Shown here: positions 17,053 through 25,243 of the stretch, in pieces
Layout of the letters: every line of letters starts with the position of its first letter
Position numbering within the stretch: the first letter of the stretch is position 1
Source of the DNA: Psychrobacter sp. UBA3483
Lineage (GTDB): Bacteria > Pseudomonadota > Gammaproteobacteria > Pseudomonadales > Moraxellaceae
Length of the DNA stretch: 64,000 nucleotides
NCBI RefSeq assembly: GCF_002377905.1
Contig: NZ_DFQS01000050.1
Coordinates: 1-64,000 of the forward strand
Reading direction: 5' to 3'
Translations under genes and position numbers: made by a program
Notes under the pieces: model-generated
What the model saw: the letters and a program-made list of their open reading frames with translations, nothing else
Told to the model about the DNA's origin: nothing
Database searches by the model: none

Positions 17053-18723
17053 TTATAATGATTTTAAGAAGGCATTCAACTCATTGCGTCCTTGTTTATC
17101 AAGCTTAAGCACTTTTTGCTTCTGCTTTTCTGCTTCGCCGCCATGCCAAAGTACCGCTTCCATTAAAGTACGCGCGCGCCCATCATGTAAAAACGTTGCT
17201 TGTGGATCGACCGTTTGCGCAAGGCCAATGCCCCACAAAGCAGGCGTACGCCACTCATAAGAGTTGGCTAAAAACTCAACCTGTAAGTCTTTTGATGGCA
17301 GCTTACCCGCAATGGTACGATCAGCAAGATCATTACCCATATCGTGCAATAATAAATCCGTATAAGGATAAATCACTTGTCCGTGCTGCTCAAGATGGTC
17401 ATCGTCGGTCTTTGGCAACTGATAACGTGGCGTATGACAGCTTTGACAGCCCATATCATAAAAGCGTTTTTTGCCTGCCAATACCAGCTTGTCTTCGGCA
17501 TTACGGCGATGTGGCACCGCTAGATTACGGGTATAAAATTCGACGAACTTTGCCACTTCATCATTGACTTCGACAGGCGGCTTACCATTACCTTGCTCAT
17601 CAGCACCTGTCACTGCATTCACACAAGCGGTCTGCGCTGGCATACACGATTCATGGGGACGGATATTTGAGGTCAGCCCCATATCCTCATTAAACGCACT
17701 TTGGTTTTGAGTAATCAGCTTGGTTTGACCCGCTTTCCAGCCAAAGCGTCCTAATGCCACCTTACCCGTTTGCGGATCCATCACCATATTAAATTTACCG
17801 CTAATATCGCTATTAGCCTCATTTGCCTTGCTTGCCTTGCTTGCTTGCTTTTTAATGTCGTCATCGGGAATCTGCTCGAGTAGCCCAAGCCCAATCATTG
17901 GCAAGGCAACACGCGGCGACACCATCAGCTCAGCATCAAATGGACCATAACCGGGTTTGGTCAGATTGAAGGTTGGCGCGCGCAAGGTCTCGACATAACC
18001 ATCAGCAAAAGTAACGGGTTTATCAGTCCACTGTACTACAATTCGAGCTTCAGCAGGGACGCCTTGCACACCGCGATCTTGCAGCTGACCGCCATACATA
18101 GGATGGACGACTTTTTCAATCAAGGAATCTTTCAGTTTTTGACGCTGCTCATCGGTAGTCGCCGGCATAGCAAGGCGAATCAGCAAGCTGTCGGCATCGT
18201 CATCAGCGCTCATCGGCGCATGACCGCGACCGTCTTTGATATGACAAGATTGACAGGCAGCGACGTTAAATAAGGCACCAAGCCCATCACGGCTATCGGT
18301 ACTCGCCGGCGCGACCACCCAAGGTTGCCTAAAAAATGCATTGCCGATAAAGAAAGACCCTTTACGCGAGGCGGCGATATTTGAGGAAGGTTTAGAGTAG
18401 CTTTCGCTCGTGGTAATACTAATGCCTGTATCGCCACCTTGTTTGATTTCTTGCGCATCAAAGCTTGCAAGCTGCTGCATCGGCACGCCTGCTAGTGTTT
18501 CAATCGTTTGAGCACGCTCAGAAGTTATATTTTGCAAATGGCTACTGTCTTGAGCTTTATTATCGTCTTTAGTAACGACGTCGTCATTTGGAGATGGCTG
18601 GCAGGCACTTAATGAGAGCGCACAGGCCATTCCTAGCGATAGCTTTAATAGCGAATTTTTAAATATTAAAGGGGAATAAAACGCGGTAGATTGTTTGGCT
18701 GTTGACACATTACTGCTACTCAT
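17053..18723 (-). CDS. Di-heme oxidoreductase lipoprotein (DUF1111 family)
   Basis: A 556-residue protein of the DUF1111 'thiol oxidoreductase' family related to di-heme cytochrome c peroxidases. A lipoprotein signal ends at C41 (LSLSAC). Two heme c sites are visible: CQSCH at 157-161 (followed by IKDGRGHAP) and CQSCH at 426-430 (followed by TPRYQLP). The C terminus has ATFLHDGRARTLMEAVLWHGG, typical of the family. A short Lys/Ala/Ser repeat (KKQASKASKANEANS) interrupts the centre. Its hemes would need the Ccm system encoded at 50-54 kb. It lies between the two imelysin genes and has its own Fur-overlapped promoter at 18907-18946. Confidence 0.88.
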   Translation of the reverse strand: MSSSNVSTAKQSTAFYSPLIFKNSLLKLSLGMACALSLSACQPSPNDDVVTKDDNKAQDSSHLQNITSERAQTIETLAGVPMQQLASFDAQEIKQGGDTGISITTSESYSKPSSNIAASRKGSFFIGNAFFRQPWVVAPASTDSRDGLGALFNVAACQSCHIKDGRGHAPMSADDDADSLLIRLAMPATTDEQRQKLKDSLIEKVVHPMYGGQLQDRGVQGVPAEARIVVQWTDKPVTFADGYVETLRAPTFNLTKPGYGPFDAELMVSPRVALPMIGLGLLEQIPDDDIKKQASKASKANEANSDISGKFNMVMDPQTGKVALGRFGWKAGQTKLITQNQSAFNEDMGLTSNIRPHESCMPAQTACVNAVTGADEQGNGKPPVEVNDEVAKFVEFYTRNLAVPHRRNAEDKLVLAGKKRFYDMGCQSCHTPRYQLPKTDDDHLEQHGQVIYPYTDLLLHDMGNDLADRTIAGKLPSKDLQVEFLANSYEWRTPALWGIGLAQTVDPQATFLHDGRARTLMEAVLWHGGEAEKQKQKVLKLDKQGRNELNAFLKSL

Positions 18724-18867
18724 AGGGAACCTTAGTTCTGGTATAGAACCATTAAAAACACGTGCTATAATTTTTTCACTTCTATTCGATAAGTATTTCT
18801 AGCCGATCATTATGTCACGTCGATAAATAATCGCGGCGCCTGACATCTTTGTTTATGCTATTGCGTT

Positions 18868-18904
18868 AAAAAAAACACGCTGCCAACAGCGATCGACAGC
18901 GTGT
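18868..18904 (-). terminator. Terminator of imelysin copy 1
   Basis: On the minus strand, ACACGCTG (18904 to 18897) pairs with CAGCGTGT (18882 to 18875) and is followed by eight T (18875-18868). It should end transcripts of the first imelysin gene. The 5' arm overlaps the start point expected for the promoter at 18907-18935. Confidence 0.75.
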
Positions 18905-18906
18905 AT

Positions 18907-18946
18907 ATTATACCCAAATTATTTTTCTGTGAAAATAATTCTCATT
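18907..18946 (-). promoter_or_regulatory. Fur-overlapped promoter for the DUF1111 operon
   Basis: Read on the minus strand, there is a perfect -10 TATAAT (18912-18907) and a -35 TTTTCA (18935-18930) separated by 17 nt. A Fur-box-like AATGAGAATTATTTTC (18946-18931) covers the -35. The predicted start is near 18900, inside the 5' arm of the terminator at 18868-18904, so this transcript would lack half of the hairpin stem. Confidence 0.65.
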
Positions 18947-19015
18947 CACTGATAACGACTCATCAGGCACACAGATACAGGCAATGAAAGCTTCCTAAAT
19001 TAAAGCCAAAAGCAC

Positions 19016-19070
19016 CATTTTAAATAGATGTCCTTTTAAATAAGCGCTCTTTTAAATAAGCGCCTTTTTA
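19016..19070 (-). repeat. 16-bp tandem repeat abutting the imelysin stop codon
   Basis: The core TTTTAAATAAGCGCYT recurs about three and a half times with a 16-bp period, from the ATTTTAAATAGATGTCC copy at about 19017 to the CTTTTTAAAAC copy that includes the stop codon of imelysin 1. The two middle units are nearly identical. It lies in the 3' untranslated region of the minus-strand gene. Confidence 0.7.
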
Positions 19071-20522
19071 AAACTGTGAACCCGCATCAGCGTCTAAATT
19101 ATCAATACCAACGGCTTTTGCTGCATTTTCAATACCATCGGTCAGCTGTTGTAAGCTTGTGATACTGCTTTCAATCCAACCGCGGCGTTTGTTTTGCTCT
19201 TCAGCAGCAATACCGTGCTTGCTGGCTTGACCCACCGTTGCAATCATCTGATCGACCTTGATGCCTTCTTTCTCAGCTTTTTCAACGATGACTTTAAACG
19301 CCGCTTCTACGTTAGCAAAATCAGTCGCAAGTTTATCGGCCGCTTCTTTATTGCCGGTATCGACAAGATAATTCTTTAGTCCATAACCACCTACTGTCTT
19401 GCCAGCGACGGTTTTATAGCTGCCATTAAAGATATTTTGAATACCGCGGGCATTATTGGCATAGCTCAAATGGGTCAAATCACTAAAGCATTCATGCTCA
19501 TCTTCGGTAGAGCCAGTGACAAACGCCACTTGTATACGCTCAGAGGCCAGCTCACCAAGTGCTAAGCTGCCCATTTGATACATGATTTGACGCAGACCGT
19601 TTTTGTCTTTACGGGCCATCATATCGCTACGTAAGGTGTTTTCGCTATCAGGTTGCCACTGGGCTTCCATTGCGGTCAAATCATCGACCAATAACTGGGT
19701 AACCGCTTTTAGATACTGTCCACGGCGCTCGCAAATACTCGCATCTGGGTTTGTCGTATCGCCGCTGGTACATTCGCCCTCGGTCGTTATATAGTCGCTC
19801 ACCGGACGATTACCTGCACCTTCACCAACGCCATTGGTATCCTGTCCCCACAGCAGAAACTCAATCGCATGATAACCGGTAGTGACATTAGCCTCACTAC
19901 CACCAATCTCGTTCATCTCAGCCAGCAAGTCAGGCGTAATGGTGCTGGTATCTTGCTTGATGCTACCAACCGTGATGCTCTTGCTATTGATAATATTGTC
20001 CTGACTGTTATATTCACCCTCATAACTGTCACTAACATAGTCAATCAAGGCTTCATCTAGCGGCCAAGCATTTACCTGTCCTTCCCAGCCATCAACGCTA
20101 CCAAGTGCGCGTTTATCATCAGCGGTCACAAAGCCTTCGTCGAAGCGAAACACTTCAGTCTGTGAATATGGCTGACGCGCGGCTTTATAGGCAGCCTTTG
20201 CAGCGTCAAGATTGGCTTGGGTCGGCGTGTCTACATAAGTATTCACTGCTGTTTGTAAAAGTTTGGCCGTTTCTAAAGAATCTTTATAGGCGGCGTGCGC
20301 CATATCAGCATAGCTAATCAACAATCGATCGATATGCGCCTGATCAGCAGCCGAAGACGTTTTGTTATCGCTGTTTTGGGTTGCTTGGACGTCGGTTTGT
20401 GCCTCTGACGCTGTGGTCTCATCAGACTGTTTGGTACATCCTGATACTAGCAGTATCCCTGCCAATGCAGCAGCTAAAGTAGTCGGTAAAATTTTACGGC
20501 TTGTCGCTGGGCTGATATTCAT
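19068..20522 (-). CDS. Imelysin-family lipoprotein, copy 1 (IrpA-like, GxHxxE type)
   Basis: A 484-residue imelysin-like, iron-regulated protein. The lipoprotein signal ends at C29 (LLVSGC). The helical bundle starts near residue 65 (LISYADMAHAAYKDSLETAK), and the signature GYHAIEFLLWGQD carries the GxHxxE motif with H218. IDYVSDSY and the C-terminal ANVEAAFKVIVEKAE helices fit the family. As I recall, an imelysin-like protein from Psychrobacter arcticus has a solved structure; this gene looks like its counterpart. It is the first gene of the locus, with a Fur-controlled promoter at 20675-20703, a 16-bp tandem repeat after the stop codon, and its own terminator at 18868-18904. The role in iron uptake comes from regulation and context, not from known chemistry. 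Confidence 0.9.
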   Translation of the reverse strand: MNISPATSRKILPTTLAAALAGILLVSGCTKQSDETTASEAQTDVQATQNSDNKTSSAADQAHIDRLLISYADMAHAAYKDSLETAKLLQTAVNTYVDTPTQANLDAAKAAYKAARQPYSQTEVFRFDEGFVTADDKRALGSVDGWEGQVNAWPLDEALIDYVSDSYEGEYNSQDNIINSKSITVGSIKQDTSTITPDLLAEMNEIGGSEANVTTGYHAIEFLLWGQDTNGVGEGAGNRPVSDYITTEGECTSGDTTNPDASICERRGQYLKAVTQLLVDDLTAMEAQWQPDSENTLRSDMMARKDKNGLRQIMYQMGSLALGELASERIQVAFVTGSTEDEHECFSDLTHLSYANNARGIQNIFNGSYKTVAGKTVGGYGLKNYLVDTGNKEAADKLATDFANVEAAFKVIVEKAEKEGIKVDQMIATVGQASKHGIAAEEQNKRRGWIESSITSLQQLTDGIENAAKAVGIDNLDADAGSQF

Positions 20523-20674
20523 ACACGTCCTCGATGAGATACACTAATAAAATAGCAAGGTAGAAGTTTAAAGCGTTAGAAGAAAAAACTCGCAAGATAG
20601 ATCGAAAATATTGCTTGGAATAACGCTTGTAATTTAAGTTTTTATTAAATACGAGCAAAATTTAACATCTGCGA

Positions 20675-20703
20675 ATTATAATGTTATTGATAACTATTAT
20701 CAA
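20675..20703 (-). promoter_or_regulatory. Fur-controlled promoter of the first imelysin gene
   Basis: On the minus strand, -35 TTGATA (20703-20698) and -10 TATAAT (20680-20675) are spaced by 17 nt, close to consensus. The 15-bp inverted repeat TGATAATAGTTATCA (20702-20688) overlaps the -35 and matches the 7-1-7 Fur pattern with one mismatch in the arms. Iron-dependent repression of imelysin 1 follows directly from this arrangement. Confidence 0.8.
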
Positions 20704-20737
20704 ATATAATTTCTTGAAGATTGAACAAATTTTAGGC

Positions 20738-20770
20738 AAAAAAAAGACCAACTCCACGTTGGTCTTTTTT
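20738..20770. terminator. Terminator downstream of the OmpA-like gene
   Basis: AAAAAAGACCAAC (20740-20752) pairs with 20758-20770 around the loop TCCAC. The run of A on the plus strand gives a T tract on the minus strand, fitting the end of the OmpA-like gene at 20798; it also shields the imelysin promoter from read-through. Confidence 0.88.
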
Positions 20771-20797
20771 ATTCGATATTTCACATATCAGTATCGA

Positions 20798-21451
20798 TTA
20801 ACGAACACTGCTTGGCGCGTTTACGGTTAGCTCAACACGGCGGTTCTGTTGACGACCATAATCCGTGCTGTTATCAGCGATTGGACGAGTCTGACCATAA
20901 GCAACCACGTTGATACGGTTACCAGCTACACCGCGATTAACCAGATAGTTTCTTACAGAGTTGGCACGATCGCGTGACAAGTTCATGTTATAAGATGGGT
21001 TACCTACGCTGTCAGTATGACCGGCAATCGTAACTGTGTTTTGGTTATACTCATTCATCGTTGCTGCAAGCTTATCAAGTGTTGGTCTAAACGATGGATT
21101 TAAAGAAGCACTGTCAAAGGCAAAAGTGATATTACCTGGCATAACCAAATCAATGTTACCGTTTGCATTTGGGGTTACAGTAACACCTGTACCCGCCATT
21201 TGCTGCTCAAGCTGCTTAGCTTGACGCTCCATATAGTAACCTACGCCTGCACCCAATGCAGCACCAATAGCAGCATCACGACCAGTTTTACTACCGCCTG
21301 TTGCTTTTGAGATAGTCGCGCCACCAGCTGCACCTGCTAGCGTACCGATAGCAGTTTTGTTAAGACGTTGCTGTCCAGTATTTGGATCAGTTGTACAGCC
21401 GCTCAATGCTAAGCCTGATGCTAATGCTGCAACTATTAATGTATTACGCAT
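20798..21451 (-). CDS. OmpA-family lipoprotein with glycine-zipper (YiaD-like)
   Basis: A 217-residue outer-membrane lipoprotein. Signal peptide and lipobox: MRNTLIVAALASGLALSGC with C19. A glycine-zipper membrane segment follows at about 33-75 (IGTLAGAAGGATISKATGG, DAAIGAALGAGVGYY), then a C-terminal OmpA peptidoglycan-binding domain with TIAGHTDSVGNPSYNMNLSR and YGQTRPIADNSTDYGRQQNR. The order matches YiaD-type proteins. ATG 21451 is chosen over the longer frame from 21511 because it opens a clean signal peptide and has AAGAGGACATATT before it. A monocistronic gene with its own terminator at 20738-20770. Confidence 0.88.
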   Translation of the reverse strand: MRNTLIVAALASGLALSGCTTDPNTGQQRLNKTAIGTLAGAAGGATISKATGGSKTGRDAAIGAALGAGVGYYMERQAKQLEQQMAGTGVTVTPNANGNIDLVMPGNITFAFDSASLNPSFRPTLDKLAATMNEYNQNTVTIAGHTDSVGNPSYNMNLSRDRANSVRNYLVNRGVAGNRINVVAYGQTRPIADNSTDYGRQQNRRVELTVNAPSSVR

Positions 21452-21969
21452 AATATGTCCTCTTAAGTTGAAAAAATGGGCTATCAATATAGGGTATCGA
21501 TAAATAAACAATTTTTTTATAGATATTGCTTGTCACGAATATGGGTCAACAAACCTGTTTATTTGTTTATTCACACTTATTATCATTATGGCAATTACCG
21601 CCTATTTGTGTGTAATATTTTGTCACATCTATGTATGACAAATACATAGATATATATAGTCTAGTGTTTATAAAAGCGTGTTATTTGTTACCGCAAGTCA
21701 CGTTTACAGTCGTACACTCTAATTATTTTCTGCTAACATTATCTTCTAAAATTTCTGATAAAAATATTTCAAGTCATTATAGAATCAAATAATGACTGGA
21801 CTTAGATAAGGTTTTGGCCAATATTGGGACTAAAACTTACTAAGTAAGATGTGATTTTAACCTGCTAAAAATGGTGAGAAAAATCAGTGGTCTTTTTGAG
21901 ATGATGTAAAAAAACGGCTTAACCCATAGTAATGAAACGATTAATGAAGCAAATAGGAAGGAATAAGAC
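21452..21969. promoter_or_regulatory. 518-bp divergent region with a perfect 10-bp inverted repeat
   Basis: The region between the OmpA-like gene (minus) and the acyltransferase (plus) is AT-rich and contains no convincing gene. ATCTATGTAT (21627-21636) pairs perfectly with 21642-21651 around GACAA, a dyad of the size of a dimeric regulator site. The regulator is unknown. A frame on the minus strand overlaps the acyltransferase gene and shows no protein-like features. Confidence 0.45.
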
Positions 21970-22938
21970 ATGCGCTTGAACGCTGCTATGCAAAAAATAC
22001 ACGAACGCGCGCCAAAACTTGGCAAAGCAATGTCACTTACCACAGCAGCCGGAGTCATCGCTGCCAATAGTTTTGGTGGCAGTATTCCATTATGGCTTAT
22101 GGGCGTTGGTAAAATCATCACGGGTGCCCCTATCGCTGATAAGACGGTGATTAAAATTGCCGAGCACTGGATTAGTAGCAATAACGCCTTGATTGATACC
22201 ATGTTACCGCGTAAGGATTGGCGTATTCAGCTGCCGGACGATGTGCATGTGGACGGTAAATACCTGTTGGTCAGCAATCATCAATCATGGGTCGATACCA
22301 GCATCGTGCAATACATTAGTGAAAAGCGCTTACCGCTAACCCGTTTTTTCACCAAGTTTGAGCTCATTTATATTCCTATCGTTGGGCAGGCGTTTTACTT
22401 TTTAGATTTTCCAATGATGCGTCGTCACTCTAAAGAGGCGGTCGCTAAAAATCCAGCGCTAAAAGGTAAGGATATCGAAGAAGCCAAGCGCGCTTGTGCG
22501 TTATTAAAGGATAAGCCGTTTACTTTATTGAACTATTTAGAAGGCACGCGCTTTACCCAAGGAAAACATGATAAACAAAACTCGCCCTATACCCATCTAT
22601 TAAAACCGCGCGCTGGCGGTTTGTCGCTGGCGATTAACGCCTTAGGCGCTGATATGGATGGTATCTTAGATATGACCATCGTCTACCCTGACGGCGTGCC
22701 AACCTACGGCGATTTATGGAAAGGCAATATCAAACGCTTAGGCGTCGATGTCCGCCATATTGCCATACCAGATGCGCTGTTTGCTGGTATTCAAGGTGGT
22801 GGTTACGAAAACGATGAGACCGTTAAAGCGCAAATGTTTGAGTGGGTCGAGGGAATTTGGCGTCAAAAAGATAAACGTATCACACAGATGCTGGCGGAAT
22901 TCGAGACTCATCCGCAAGCGGCGCATCAAAGTCATTGA
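21970..22938 (+). CDS. PlsC-type lysophospholipid acyltransferase (YihG-like)
   Basis: A 322-residue acyltransferase of the LPLAT superfamily acting on lysophosphatidic acid or a related lipid at the inner membrane. The catalytic HxxxxD motif is in SNHQSWVDTSIV, the acceptor motif is FTLLNYLEGTRFTQGK, and PRAGGLSLAINAL is the third conserved block. A hydrophobic N-terminal segment (about 25-50) would anchor it. The full YihG/YihK-like layout is present. ATG 21970 follows TAGGAAGGAATAAGAC. A hairpin follows at 23084-23120. There is no obvious operon partner. Confidence 0.88.
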   Translation: MRLNAAMQKIHERAPKLGKAMSLTTAAGVIAANSFGGSIPLWLMGVGKIITGAPIADKTVIKIAEHWISSNNALIDTMLPRKDWRIQLPDDVHVDGKYLLVSNHQSWVDTSIVQYISEKRLPLTRFFTKFELIYIPIVGQAFYFLDFPMMRRHSKEAVAKNPALKGKDIEEAKRACALLKDKPFTLLNYLEGTRFTQGKHDKQNSPYTHLLKPRAGGLSLAINALGADMDGILDMTIVYPDGVPTYGDLWKGNIKRLGVDVRHIAIPDALFAGIQGGGYENDETVKAQMFEWVEGIWRQKDKRITQMLAEFETHPQAAHQSH

Positions 22939-23083
22939 AAAAGGGTCATTAAAAAACAACATTAAAAATTGCGGATTTTTATATAAAAATATAACGGCTA
23001 AAATACCAAATTATAATGGTTGATGGCTTGTTTTTTGGCATGATTCATTGATAATGTGAATAGCCATTAAAACTCGCCACTGA

Positions 23084-23120
23084 TTTGGTAGTGAGTGGCA
23101 AAAGACTACTCACTACCAAA
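23084..23120. repeat. 13-bp inverted repeat between acyltransferase and next gene
   Basis: TTTGGTAGTGAGT (23084-23096) pairs perfectly with 23108-23120 across 11 nt. No T tract follows, and the repeat ends 22 bp before the start codon at 23143. It may be a weak terminator or a leader structure of the downstream gene. Confidence 0.55.
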
Positions 23121-23142
23121 GCCATTTACTACTTAATAAGGT

Positions 23143-24234
23143 ATGACTGTGTCCGCCTCTTCTACTCGTGCGCCTATAAAACCAGCGCCTATTCAGTCCT
23201 CAGACATAAACAGCAGCCCGCCACCAAGACCGAATCGTCCCAAGCCCAATCGCTTGAAGCTGACCTATGATATCGTGATGCTCATCGCCATCAGTATCGA
23301 TTTATTTTTAATCAGTATTGACGCTATCTTGATGAGTAATTTTAGTAGTAATGCCGCGCAGTGGTTAAGTATGAGCGAGCCACTAAGCTGGTATCAAAAC
23401 CATATTCATGACTCGTTACGGACAGCGGGCGGTTTTTTTACGCTATTCTTGATTGCCGAGCTACTCTTGCGCTGGGCGGTTGCTATTAAAGAAAAGGTGT
23501 ATTACCGCTGGTTCTTTTTCCCTTTTGTGCATTGGTATGAAGTGTTAGGCTGTTTTCCGCAGCTGCGCGCGCTGCGCCTATTTCGTGCCGTGGTTATCGG
23601 GCGCCGCTTATATCAGCTAGGTTATCAAGTATTACCGCAGCCGTGGATTAATCGCATTAATTTTTATATTAATTTGCTGTTAGAAGAGCTATCTGACCGC
23701 GTCATCTTAACGACTATTCAGACTTTTCGTCAGCAACTGACCGATCCTAACACTCATAAATCCTTTATCGAATCTACCATTGCCCGCAATCGCAATGAGA
23801 TTGAAGCGGCGGTGCTATCGCTACTGCGTAAAGAGCTGGCGCCCAAACTTCAAGCACTGACCGAATCATCGGGCGGCGGCACTATTGTCGCCACCGAAAT
23901 GGGCAATGCCATTAAAGAGGGATTGGCCAATACGCCTGAGCTACGCCGCTATCTGCGTATGATACCTATTGCTGGGACGTTAATTGAGTCGCAGCTACAA
24001 CATGTGGGGCATAATATCGGCGAAAACGTGGTATATGCACTCAACGAGCGCCTACTTGATGCCGAACGTATTGACGCGTTAATGGTTGCTATCGCCAGCG
24101 GCGTTGCTCAAATCGATACCGACAACAGCGCCCTTGATACGTTAATCTCAAGCATCATCGCCGATGGTTTGGATGAATTTGAAGCTCAAATAAAAGTTCA
24201 GCAATGGAAACATCAAGACATGCTTAATTTGTAA
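23143..24234 (+). CDS. Voltage-sensor-like membrane protein with helical C-terminal domain
   Basis: A 363-residue protein without a name I recognise. After a Pro-rich cytoplasmic start (1-38) come four membrane segments resembling a voltage-sensor domain: S1 about 41-64; S2 about 93-115 with FFTLFLIAELLLR (E106, R110); S3 about 124-139 with E133; and S4 141-156, LRALRLFRAVVIGRRL, with Arg at 142, 145, 148, 154 and 155. Arginine at every third position is the S4 hallmark. No selectivity filter or S5-S6 pore follows; instead there is a roughly 200-residue amphipathic helical domain (IYINLLLEELSDRVILTTIQ, LRKELAPKLQAL, MVAIASGVAQIDTD). It could be a voltage-responsive scaffold or a channel-like protein. 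ATG 23143 follows AATAAGGT. Confidence 0.7.
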   Translation: MTVSASSTRAPIKPAPIQSSDINSSPPPRPNRPKPNRLKLTYDIVMLIAISIDLFLISIDAILMSNFSSNAAQWLSMSEPLSWYQNHIHDSLRTAGGFFTLFLIAELLLRWAVAIKEKVYYRWFFFPFVHWYEVLGCFPQLRALRLFRAVVIGRRLYQLGYQVLPQPWINRINFYINLLLEELSDRVILTTIQTFRQQLTDPNTHKSFIESTIARNRNEIEAAVLSLLRKELAPKLQALTESSGGGTIVATEMGNAIKEGLANTPELRRYLRMIPIAGTLIESQLQHVGHNIGENVVYALNERLLDAERIDALMVAIASGVAQIDTDNSALDTLISSIIADGLDEFEAQIKVQQWKHQDMLNL

Positions 24235-24373
24235 TTTTTTCAATAAAAACCAGATTTTTTGATACTCATAATTTTGATAGTCGCACTTTCAATAACCAAA
24301 CTTTGATGCTATATGCCGAGGCAAAAACGGCACATTGAACACCGCAACACGACCATTTTTGAGGATGTATATT

Positions 24374-25243
24374 ATGACGATTTCAGACGACAACCAGCAG
24401 GTGCTTGACTCACCAGCTTTGGCATTTTATGGCAAAATGCTGACCTTTTCACGCGTGCATTTTAGCACCGATGACTTTGCGGCGATTGGCAGCCAACTTG
24501 AAACCACGCTGAGTAATAAAAATAGCAATATCCCTGTATTGATTGACAGTGAGGTTGAGCAGGATTTAGCAGCATTAGTAGAGCTGCTTTGGTCGTGGGG
24601 TTTGCAGCCTATCGGCGTGGTCACAGGTTTGCTTGATGAGCAAGCATGTAAGCTACGCTTGGCGATATTTCCAGCGGACGGCAAACGTATCGAGCGTATT
24701 TTGCCCAGTAAAAAAGCTACTACACAGTTAAGTCAAGTAGCAGCTTCTAATGACAGCGCACAAACAACACCTGTGAGCGATTCTGTCAGCCCTACTACCG
24801 ATAATACTGGCTCAGCTGTAAATAGACAAGCTGCTGCCACTGCCGAGGTAAATGCAACGACTGAAACCACCTTAACGGCAGAGACGCTTATCAGCGCCGA
24901 GCATATTACCAGCCTTATTTACGATCAAATGCTGCGCTCGGGACAAAGCCTCAACCACGTCGGCGGCGATTTAATTTTGACCAACAGTGTCAATAGTGGC
25001 GCTGAAGCCATTACTGACAATAACCTGCACGTTTATGGTCGCGCTCAAGGTCGTTTAGTCGCAGGCGCAACGGGTGATAAAGATGCGCGTATTTTCTGCC
25101 AAGTCTTTAACCCCTCTCTGGTCTCAGTTGCTGGCACGTATTGCTTACGAGATAACCTACCCGAGCACGTGATTGATAAATCGGTTGAAGTGCGTTATTT
25201 AGAAGGCGAAGGCTTGGTGTTTACGGTCATGGATAACGCCTAG
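24374..25243 (+). CDS. minC: Septum site-determining protein MinC
   Basis: A 289-residue MinC, which blocks FtsZ assembly away from mid-cell. The N-terminal FtsZ-binding domain runs to about 110 (AFYGKMLTFSRVHFSTDDFA, LLWSWGLQPIGVV). A Thr/Ser/Ala-rich linker of about 60 residues follows, then the C-terminal beta-helix that binds MinD (RSGQSLNHVGGDLILTNSVN, VYGRAQGRLVAGATGDKDAR, VSVAGTYCL). ATG 24374 is chosen because GAGG lies 9 nt before it; the frame opening at 24335 has none. minD starts 435 bp later, an unusually large gap. Confidence 0.94.
   Translation: MTISDDNQQVLDSPALAFYGKMLTFSRVHFSTDDFAAIGSQLETTLSNKNSNIPVLIDSEVEQDLAALVELLWSWGLQPIGVVTGLLDEQACKLRLAIFPADGKRIERILPSKKATTQLSQVAASNDSAQTTPVSDSVSPTTDNTGSAVNRQAAATAEVNATTETTLTAETLISAEHITSLIYDQMLRSGQSLNHVGGDLILTNSVNSGAEAITDNNLHVYGRAQGRLVAGATGDKDARIFCQVFNPSLVSVAGTYCLRDNLPEHVIDKSVEVRYLEGEGLVFTVMDNA

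Noticed and set aside
18910..23000. tRNA or rRNA genes
   Set aside because: No cloverleaf or GTTCRA-type T-loop was seen in this or any other intergenic stretch of the window.
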